Source of the DNA: Haliclona indistincta
Lineage: Eukaryota > Porifera > Demospongiae > Haplosclerida > Chalinidae
DNA length: 64,000 nt
Reading direction: 5' to 3'
NCBI GenBank assembly: GCA_964017065.1
Contig: OZ024787.1
Coordinates: 14,188,453 to 14,252,452 of the forward strand
How positions within the stretch are numbered: the stretch's first letter is position 1; each line of letters begins with the position of its first letter. Below, piece by piece: positions 41,611 to 52,200 of the stretch. The notes below the pieces were generated by a model. That model was given only the letters and a program-made list of their open reading frames with translations. It made no database searches and was not told the DNA's origin. Position numbers and translations under genes: made by a program.

Positions 41611-43419
41611 GTGAGGCAACACAGTTTAAAATTCCACATCTATTATGCATTTAGTGATAAAAGCACCAAACTTGCTATACATGTTACTAAAGGTGTTACA
41701 AAAAGATTTGGATATTGAGCCACACCATAATTTTAACCCTTGGTCTTTTAAATGTTAATTAATGGTTAATTATGTCCGTCAAAATTTTTAACAATAATTT
41801 TATTTTCTACAATCCAAAATGCAAAACTTCACATTTATGGAAGAATTGGAATCACTAAATGCATTGATGATGTTTGTAATTGTGCACTACTACCTCAAGA
41901 GAAATAAGAATAGAAACTTAATGTCTCATGAATAATTCATTTCATTTGGTTATCATTAATTCTGGTATAGCTAATTCACTTATATAAAGCAGTGATCTTT
42001 TTACCCTTGATACTCAGTGTTTAGAATTATTCTGCAGTAGAGACAGTCTGAAGTTTATAATAAATGGAGAATTTTGAAAAAAAATTTTGCATGACAACTT
42101 GAACGTGTCAGCATAGCTAAAGTAAGAGTAAGCCAGCAACAGATAATAATTATAGTCATTAAGACTTTATGTTGGAAGCCATGGCAAGATACAGATACAT
42201 CAAGCACTTTGTGTAATACAATTGTCAAATCCCTCTCAGACAATATCCGCCTTCAGTTATATTTAGCAGCACTAGCAGTCCTTACTATTACATATTCAAA
42301 TCAAAGTTTTATGCCACTTAGCTCATCAATGTAGCTCTAATCATTGTAACTGTATTATTATACTAGTAGATACAGTGCATGGTGTGGAGCTTGATTTTAA
42401 AGCAGGTATTAATGTTACAAAAATAATTGACAATTTGACAGAACCTTGAAACCTAGCTGAGCTACTTGCAATTGTCAATGGTCACCTCTCTAAGACGGCC
42501 ACATGCTCTCAACTGCAATGAGTTTCACATCTTGTAATACAGCCACCTGTTTAAAGTTTGCCTAAATCAAACAATCCAACTTTACTGGCCCAAGGGTGAC
42601 CAGATGAGCTACCGTCTAAACTGAACTCAAGTTTTATTATCAAAATTAATAGAAGCATTGATTGCATGTTAACCCTCCATAGCACACCAAGGCTATTACA
42701 AAACCATTTTAATACTCAATAGTCAAATTATTGCTTGAGATTAATAATGAATTGTGGCCACAGTTGCAACTGCAATGAACTGCAACTGCAATTTGTGCTA
42801 TCCTACATGTATTGGTAGATTTAAAGTTGTTGCAAAAGATTTTGACAACACCCTTCTTGGTCATTAAAATAAATGTGCAAAGAGGTAGTCAAGCATATCA
42901 TCAAATGCATTATCAACAGGTTTTAGGAATAAGAATGGGTAAAATAAAAAATTTATTTACTTTCTTGGACATGTTTCTCAGTGATAAAAACAGAATGCAA
43001 ACATGAACCAAAAGCTTCAAACTGCTTCTATCATACACAAAGCAGTGTAAAGTGATGTAACTGCAACAACTTGCATGCACACATTGCTTGCACGTAAAGG
43101 TAACATGCTTTCAAAATTAACAATCTATGAATCTCATTATAGAAATAATAATAAAGTCTCATGATTAGCTCTAGTATATCATTTTTTGTATTTATTTTTA
43201 TCATTAGAATCAACTTTTTATTATCCAATGTAGTAAAATGTTTTTATTTGATTATGCGCATAATTATTATTGCAGATATTAATAATGAATTTTATACTTA
43301 AAACGAAAATTCTGTAGTGGCTCAATATCTGTATTTCATTATAGTGCTATTATCTACCACTGTACCAAATTTGATGCTTTTATCACAAAATGCATGATTG
43401 TTCTGCTCTGCTGCCTCAC
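41611..43419. mobile_element. 1.8-kb TA-flanked element with long imperfect inverted repeats
   Basis: GTGAGGCA...TGCCTCAC termini flanked by TA (41609-41610, 43420-43421). Inverted similarity extends over about 120 bp (GATAAAAGCA, TGGATATTGAGCCA). It splits a sequence that is continuous in the segmental copies at 30070 and 31345. No transposase recognised in its short frames. Confidence 0.6.
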
Positions 43420-43446
43420 TAGTTATAATAATCTGACAAGCGCAGA

Positions 43447-46108
43447 ATGGTGATCCTACACGAGCTTACCGTTTTTCGAAGACGCACAGCAGTTATAGCT
43501 GAGCTGAAGATCAAGCTGCAAAGCCTTGAAAAGGGCTTGGAGGCTGCTAACAAACGTGAGTGTACACCATGCCTGCATGTTAGCTGGAACAGTGCGAGAG
43601 AGCGTGCAACTCCTTGTCAAAATAATTATGTGGCTATAATTATTATAATTAACCATTAAAAACAAATTAACCCCTTTAATAATAACTGTACAAAACGGAT
43701 AACTCTTTGCAGTATTGACTGAAAGAGGGATACAAATCAATTCATTACTGTCCAAAGAGCACAGAATAGAGGCTGAGCTAAAGGATATGAAGGCTGAGCT
43801 GGATGAGAAAGAGACTGAGCTGAAGGAGGGAGAGACTGAGCTGAAGGAGACAAAGAGTAAGCTGAAAGAGAGGGAGACTGAGCTGAAAGAGACAAAGAGT
43901 AGGCTTGAAGAGAGTGAAACTGAGCTGAAAGAGACAAAGAGTAGGCTGAAAGAGAGGGAGACTGAGCTAACGGAGAGAAACATTGAGTTGAAGGAGACAC
44001 AGACTAGGCTCGAAGAGAGTGAGACTGAGATAATGGAGAGAGAGACTGAGCTGATGGAGACAAAGAGTAGGCAGGAAGAGAGGGAGAAGCTAATGGAGAC
44101 ACAGACTAGGGTTGAAGAGAGCAAAACTGAGGTAGTGGAGAGGGGGACTGAGCTGCTACTGACAAATTCTGAGCTGCAGGAAAGCCAGTTGGAGAAAAAC
44201 ATAGAGCTGTTAGAGACTAAAACAGAGCTGCAGGAGAGGAGGATGGATCTGTACGAGAAAGAAACTGAGCTGCTGAAGACAAAGGCTGAGCTGAAAATAA
44301 CAGAAAGTGAACTGAAGTTGAGAAAGACTGAGTTGAAGAAGAAAGAGAATGAAGTAAAAGAGAGAGAGACTGTGCTAATGGAGAGAAACATTGAGCTGAA
44401 GGAGACACAGACAAGGCTTGAAGAGAGCCAGAATGAGCTGATGGAGACAAAGAGTAGGCTTGAGGAGAGGGAGACTGAGCTGGAGGAGAGGAACATTGTG
44501 CTGAAGGAGACGCAGACTAGGCTGGAAGAGAGGGATACTGAGCTGAAGGAGAGAGAGACTGAGCTGAAGGAGAGAGAGACTGATCTGCTAGTGACAAATT
44601 CTGAACTGCAGCTGGAGACAAAAACCGAGCTGCAGGAGACAAAAACCGAGCTGCAGAAGACAAAAACCGAGCTGCAGGAGACAAAAACAGAGCTGCAGGA
44701 AACAAAAACAGAGCTGCAGGAGACAAAAACAGAGCTGCAGGAGACAAAAACAGAGCTGCAGGAGACAAAAATAGAGCTGCAGGAGACAAAAACAGAACTG
44801 CAGGAGACAAAAACAGAACTGCAGGAGACAAAAACAGAGCTGCAGGAGAGGAAGACTCAATTGAAGGCGACAAAGACAGAGTTGAAGAAGAAAGAAGTTG
44901 AACTAAAAGAGAGAGAGTCTGTGCTAAAGAGTAGGATAGGGGACTTGGAGACAGAACTAAGACCCTTTGTTTCAAGTCTGGTACAAGTCAATGGAATGGA
45001 AAAGATTGATATTGCCGGCCAGATAGCTTCAATTATACTAAATGTTCCTACTGTAGCTATTTCATCGCTTCCCCCTCCACTCAGTGAGCAGCTCTCTTGC
45101 CAGCTGACAGATCCCAAATCCCAACATGTAGAGTGCAGCATCACCTCCACCCAGCCAGGCATGGCCAATGTCAGCTACACTCCCACACTACGTGGAGCCC
45201 ACCAGCTGAAGATCACTGTTGGAGACACTGACATACCAGGCAGCCCATTCACAGTTCATGTACTACCATCCCTTGAGATGAGAGGTGTGCCAATAAAAAC
45301 TATCACTGGAGTCATCCTACCAAGTGGTTTGGCTGTGAGTGAAAGTGGAGAAGTAGTGATTAGCCAGCATCGCCATGGTTTTCAACCTAGTATTACAGTG
45401 TTTAGCAGAGAGGGCAACATGATCAAAAAGTTTTCACTTCAATCCCCTTACCCCAATGCCGCTAAACTCCAAGCTGCTGTCATGATTGACAAACAAATCC
45501 TTCTAATTGACAAAAATTATAAGAACATCCAGCTGTACACTATGGAGGGAGAATTTGTAAAATCTGCTGGAGAGAAGGGAAGTGGACCACTTCAGTTTAA
45601 CTACCCAGAAGGTATTGCAGTCCATCCCAGTTCTGGGCTTGTGTACGTCGCTGATAGTGAAAACCATTGTATTCAAGTGCTACGTTCCAACCTGTCATTC
45701 TTACGTATGTTTGGTAGTCACGGTAGTGGACCAGGCCAGTTTAATGATCCTATCGATGTGGCTTGTGACAGTAGTGGTATCGTGTATGTTACTGACTACT
45801 ACAATCATCGTGTCCAATCATTCTTTGCTAATGGGCAGTTCATCTCCTCATTTGGTAATGAGGGATCTCTACCGTTAGGTCGGCTTTCTCACCCTTATAG
45901 TATCTGTATTGACTCCACTGACACTGTGTATGTTGCTGATTGGTTTGATTGCTATCGTGTATCAGCCTTTACTACTAGTGGAAAATTTCTCAAGAGCTTC
46001 AGTAGTGGAGAGGGAGAACTTAAATTTTCAGGTAGGATAGCAGTGGACAACACTACTGGTAATATTTATGTGTGTGACACCAAACGTCACCGTGTTGTTG
46101 TGTTCTAA
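43447..46108 (+). CDS. Coiled-coil / filamin / NHL protein (TRIM-like without RING and B-box)
   Basis: Exons 43447-43555 and 43713-46108 join through GTGAGT and CTTTGCAG in phase (AAA-C|TA-TTG), giving 834 residues from MVILHELTVF. Residues about 15-450 are an uninterrupted charged coiled coil built of ETELKE/ETKTELQ heptads. About 455-552 form a filamin/ABP280 repeat (PGMANVSYTPTLRGAHQLKI, DIPGSPFTVHV). About 560-834 are NHL blades (GVILPSGLAVSESGEVVIS, YPEGIAVHPSSGLVYVADSE, FNDPIDVACDSSGIVYVTD, SHPYSICIDSTDTVYVADW, GRIAVDNTTGNIYVCDT). Coiled coil-filamin-NHL is the C-terminal part of TRIM2/3/71, which are ubiquitin ligases or RNA regulators. With no RING/B-box visible, ligase activity is not expected. 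The coiled coil is much longer than in those TRIMs. It ends 102 bp from the convergent neighbour's stop. Confidence 0.8.
44612..44848 (+). repeat. 21-bp coding minisatellite (heptad repeat)
   Basis: GAGCTGCAGGAGACAAAAAC(A/C) repeated about 11 times in frame, each unit encoding exactly one heptad ELQETKT of the coiled coil. Confidence 0.85.
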
Positions 46109-46210
46109 ATGCACTGACTTGTAACTCAAGAGTTTGTTATGTCAGTTACTGTAACAGACTTATACATTATTTTTTGATAACACATTATTACACAATATAG
46201 TCAGCAATCC

Positions 46211-49200
46211 CTAGTACCATGCTGGGCGTGGTGTAGTCTCTCTAGGATAAGAGCTGTGAGGAGGAGAGTGATAAGATACGGTATGATATAGTGGAAGAAG
46301 ACTCACTTTGCTAGTGCAGCTAAAGAGACTGATTGTCGTTGATGTAGTGATGAGCGGCTCAGTCCAGCAAGTGGTGTACTGCCAGCAGTACTCCAGCAAT
46401 CAGTGTTAGCTAGTAGTGGATCCACAGTACCATGCTCATGACTGGTGCTGTTAGCGAGAGGATTACCACTGCATAAAGATCAGTATACAGATCATTAATA
46501 ATGCATATATATGCAGCATTGGAACTGATTAAGTTCACAATCTTGTGAATTAAAAATTTTGTTAGCTGGAATTGCATATAGGTTTCTGTATGTAATTCTG
46601 AAATGATAACGTACATTGGTGCAGTAGCATAAGCATCAGGATTAGGTAGTTGTTGATGGAGAGTGGAGGAGCTGATTTGTGGGCGTGGTAATGGAGCCAG
46701 CATACACTCATCATCACTGTCACTAATGGATGAGTGGTTGGGCTGTGAGAAGAAAGAGGTAATACACAAGCACAAACACTCTCTCCCTCCCCCTCCCTCT
46801 CTCCCTACCCCCTCTCTCTCTCCCTCCCCCCTCTCTCTCTCCCTCCCCCTCTCTCTCTCCCTCCCCCCTCTCTCTCTCCCTCCCCCCTCTCTCTCTCCCT
46901 CCCCCCTCTCTCTCTCCCTCCCCCCTCTCTCTCTCACTCGTACATACCTCAATCACAATACTAGTGCTGCTACCAGCTTGTGGTGCTACTTTCTTCCTGT
47001 TCTTCTTGTCTTTCAATTTGAAAATTCCCTTAGTGCACAGGCAGAGGAAGGCAATGATCACTACAGCAACTAGCGCACCGCCGCCTGAAGCCGCTATAAC
47101 AATAATGAGGACAAGAGGTATTGTGGAGGGGTTCGATGATGTGAAGTTGATGAAAGAGCCAGGTTGTGAAACAAGAGTAATATCATCAATCGTCACCTAC
47201 ACGTACAAGAATAGAAAACTGTATGAGGGACACGGGTTGTGTTGGAATCTACTTAGTCACTGATCTGACACATGACATGTCTAAGTCACATGACTGTTGG
47301 TTTAGGTCACATTATATACCTGTAGTTGCTGTGAGTTGACGAGTTGTTCTAGTTTGTTTAGTGTGTTGTTGAGTAGAGGTACATCAGGAGGATCGGTGGG
47401 TAGCCTCTCCAGCAGGGAGAGCCTTACTACCAGCTTATCAGGTTGCTGTGCATGGGAGTACACAAAGAGGGAGCGCTAAGAGTGTGGATGCATAGGTGAG
47501 TGAGTGGGTGAGTGAGTGAGCGGATGAGTGAGTGAGTGAGTGATGAGTGAGTGAGCTGAGTGAGTAAATGGATGTGAGTGAGTGAGTGAGTGAGTGAGTG
47601 AGTGAGTGAGTGAGTGAGTGAGTGAGTGAGTGAGTGAAACATAAACATTTTTCCTCACCAGATTCAGTATTATTTCTCCCACACGTGATATATCGATGTC
47701 TAGTTGAGCACTCACTGCTGTTCTAATGACTCCAATTAAGGCATTATAGTCACTAGGGATCCTCCTCCCATCACTGAGAGGGAGTGCCAGTGTGAAGCCA
47801 ACGACGCCTTGTGGTGTGTAAGTGGGCGGAGAGATTACTGTGAAGGGGAACGAGATGGCAGTAAAATGTGCAGGAAATGTTCGAAAGTGTAGGCGGAGAT
47901 CGGTGGAGGGACGGTCAACACGAAGCCGTGTGAATACAGCAGTGCCATTGGAGAATGTGACATTAGTGACTCCTTCCAACATAGCACTAGATGAAAAGAA
48001 AATATCAAAAAGTTGTATAAGTGGATTTTTATACTGACTTGTTGTCGCTCTCAAGTTGAGTTGCTACACATGTCCACTTGTTGACTAGCCCAAGATTACG
48101 CACTATGTTACCACTTGAATCCAGCATTGTCAATGATACATACACCAGGTGACTTGTCTGGAAAATACAGGAATCAAGGAGTTAACATTTCATGCTGTTC
48201 GAAACTTGTGCATACAGTGAGTGGGTGGGTGGGTGAGTGAGTGGGTGGGTGAGTGGGTGGGTGGGTGAGTGGATGGGTGAGTAAGTGAGTGGGTGAGTGA
48301 GTGGATGGGTGAGTGGATGAGTGGGTGGGTGAGTAAGTGAGTGGGTGAGTGAGTGGATGAGTGGGTAGGTGAGTGAGTGGGTGGGTGAGTGGGTGGGTGG
48401 ATGGGTGAGTGGATGGGTGAGTGGATGGGTGAGTGAGTGGGTGGATGGGTGAGTGAGTGAGTGGGTGAGTGAGTGGATGAGTGAGTGAATTAACTCACTA
48501 CATCATGTGGTTGCATTAACACTTTCAGTGCTGTCGGTATAGAGAAGCTCAGTTCTGTATCACTCCCTCCGCTAGACACCACAGGAGGAGGGGGCGGAGC
48601 AGTCACCTCCACTAGAGTTACATTCCCAGACGTGGTCACATTCTCATACTCAGGTGGTACCACTGGAGGAGTGGGTGGGGCAGGGGGTGGAGCTGATAGC
48701 ACTGATAAACCGAGTATGGTAGCGTTCTCGAAAGTCAAATTTCCTGTTTGGACCTGTTGCACTAGCTCGTCCACTATCATAGTAATGTTATTGTGCTTTT
48801 CAAGATCTTCGAAGTAATCTGCCAGCTCCTCAACGAACATGGCAGCAGATGAGTTGTACTGAGCAGCAAAGATGGTTACATTAGACGGAGCATCATCATT
48901 AAGTGGGTTGGTACTGGCAGTAGTCGTCATATCAGTGGGCTGTACAGAGAATAGCACAGAGCAATAAACATGTTAACAATAATAGGCAGTTTGAAACCCA
49001 AAATTCACTCTAAAAGTCGCGTACAAAGGTGCTCATTTTGTAAGTACCGGGCTAGTATTTCAAGGCACAAAATTGCACTCAAAATTCCGCCTAAATTGCG
49101 CAATTTGAACGAGTGTAATACAAAATAATTATTGTCTTGAGTACTAAATTATTGAAGACTAATTTTGTTCTGTTTGCAAAATTTGAGCATACGTGAGAGA

Positions 49201-52200
49201 TACCAGCTTTATGGTACGTAACACAACATTCAGGATGGGCCTCTTACCTGAGCAATATCCACACTATCCGTCTCTCCTTCCTCGTCATCATCCATCTGAT
49301 CTCCCACTGTCACATACACTGGCTCAGTGATATTAGGCTCAGCTGGTTCTCCTAGCTCCAGTACAATAGTGCTATCCACAGCTAGTAGACTACGGCGGTT
49401 ACGAGGGGAATTCTCTGAAATCACATTTACCACTCTGATGGTGGACGGCTCAATACCGAGGACTAGTGCTAGATTGTCAATGAGGTAAGTGGTGAAGAAG
49501 TCATCGATCGTGACGTCCAGAGTGAAGGAGACTCGAATAACAGGTGGAGACCGCACCTCGATAGCATCACTGCCTTCTATGATCTAAAGAAGAATACAAC
49601 TATGACAGACAGACAGGCGGGCAGGGGACAGACAGACAGACAGGCGGGCAGGGGACAGACAACAGACAGGCGGGCAAGGGGACAGACTGACAGACAGGTA
49701 AGGGGACAGACAGACAAACAGACAGGTGGGCAAGGGGACAGACAGACAGACAGGTGGGCAAGGGGACAGACAGACAAACAGGCAAGGGGACAGACAGACA
49801 AACAGACAGACAGGTGGGCAAGGGGACAGACAGACAAACAGGCAAGGGGACAGACAGACAAACAGACAGACAGGTGGGCAAGGGGACAGACAGACAAACA
49901 GACAAACTGAGAAGTTGAAGTTGTATAAATATTATTGATTGTGCAGAGAGATTTGCACCAGAACACATCAAAGAATTGTCTAATTGTCTTACCAAGTGAA
50001 GCATCTGTGTTGCTCTGTCAAAGTAGTTAGTTCCACTGGGGTCATCTTGTGATGGTATTTTGTCCGAGTCATCCAACGACCTGACTACACCGTTAACCTC
50101 ATACTCCACATTAGAGGCTTCAATGAATATACCATTCTGAACAAAAGAGAAGATAATAAATTGTACAGGTGCAGGGCAGAAATTGAATAGTCAAACACCC
50201 TTATATGGGGCCTGATAGACAAAATTTGAAATAAAGCACAAAATTTATTTGAAAAATTGTACGCACACAAAGATTTTTCAAATTTACTCAGCAGACTAGC
50301 TACGTTTTGCTTACCCGGTAGACATCCTTCCTGAGAGGGCTCTTGTACCATACTGACATCATAATGACATCATCGTCCTCTGCATTCAGTAGATGGAACC
50401 GCATGTTACCAGGCAAGGAGCCAGTGGACCAGAGATGGTAGCTGGTCCCAGCTGATACCAGAGTGAAGAAGGTAGACAACCTCTTTAAGCAAGTATAAGA
50501 AGTGCACCATCCTGTAAACATTTTGAATAATTGATACAAATTTTTCATAGGTATAAAATTAATGATAAAATTTTAGTAGCAGTAAAATTTTGAAGAATGG
50601 TACTTAATTTTTTAAACTTAACTTTAACTTAATTTTATTCAAAATTTAATCGTACTTACCATGATCCATAGGTCCATTGATTAGGTCAGTATAGGCCCCG
50701 CCTCCAGTGTCCCCACCCACCAGTGCTATCGGCGAGAGGCGTCGTACCTCAGTGTCTGCATCCATGCTCTCGATCACCAACATCAGGTGACGTAACCGCT
50801 GGCAACGATAGGCATTCCATGACTCCACCCACTCACACCCTCCACTAGCAGCATTGAAATCACTACACAATAACATATTATTAAGTGCATCATCGTACAT
50901 ACTACTCAATATGCATTTCATATCGGAGTACAAAATTTAAATTTTCGTGCTTCGAGAGCACCCACGGACAACGTGATAATTTTCATGCATGAAATTTTCT
51001 ACATTTACACGATCACTTACGTTGGGTGACCCCTAGCCACTCCTCTGTTCTGTATTACATCATTAGGTGAGGCTAGTCCATTGCCTGGTGTAGCATAGTC
51101 CAACCATGTTACTGGGAGACGATGAATATAGTCATCGAACCTATAATTATGCGATAGAGAGGTCAAAGGTCATATGCATGTTGCTATGGTAACATTACTG
51201 ACCTTAGCTCAGCACGAGGTACCACTGATCCTTCACTAGGAGCTAATCCAAGGAAGCTACCATCCAGGTCTCTGATCAGAGAGTGCTTGGGACCATCACA
51301 ATCCATGTCAATACAATCCTACATAAGATCATTTAACCCTTTAACCCCTAATGTCGCCTTTTGGCGACATACATACTTCAGACACCATAACTTTATCAAA
51401 AAGTGTTAAAATATCGCAAAATTAAGCCAAATTGAAGAATACAAATAACCGCAAAAAATTGACCGGTTTTCGGCGCGCCCCCTGTGCTAAATGTTATGGC
51501 GACGGCATTTCTATGGCTTCAGTGCAAAATCCACAACATTTTAGGAAAAACAAAATGGCTGCCAAGAAAATTGTGACATTTTATGGCTTCAGGGTGCTCG
51601 GAAACACATTTTTGGACATTCTCTATGATCTGGGCTACATTTTGCACTCACCAAAACCACTGCTATTTGTGTGTACTTTTCAGCAGCCAGCCCCAAAGTA
51701 CTAACTTTGAGCAAAATTTGACGAGGTCGTCGCACTTTATCGGCTTCACTTTCGAAGTGGGAGGGGCATATTGACCGACTTGAGTGTGGGCAATTGCGGC
51801 TACTCACTGGGGTAAAAGGACGCAAATTTGAGACCAGTAGCTCAAAAGACACACAAGATATTCACGAGAGAAGTGGTCAGCATTTACGAGGTTAAAATTT
51901 CAGCTGGATAATTTAGTAATTAAAGGGTTAAAAAATGAAAGCAGAATACATACACATCTGCATGAGTGTAGCATTTTAGCCTGTTACGCAGTCAGTATTT
52001 TTAATGCTTCAGTATTAACATTTAGATGAGCATGTCAACCCTCATGCACTCACCTCTTGATTGATCCAACCTGGATCAGGATCATAGAACAGTACGAGTG
52101 AGTTCATATCAACACTCAGTTTAGTTGTGTCCCGCATGTGGAGTGGGTGAGTAGCGTCAGGACTGAGACGATTGCTGCCAATAGCAACAGACTGGTAGCC

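Noticed and set aside
43456..44496. 346-codon Ser-rich minus-strand frame
   Set aside because: Mirror of the repetitive coiled-coil coding region; no independent support.
46410..47196. Long minus frame rich in Arg/Glu/Gly
   Set aside because: Read-through of the GAGAGGGG intronic repeat; only the flanking parts are real exons of the PKHD1L1-like gene.
49577..50109. Cys/Val/Leu/Pro-repeat and Gly/Gln/Arg/Thr/Asp-repeat frames
   Set aside because: They are readings of an intronic GACA minisatellite.
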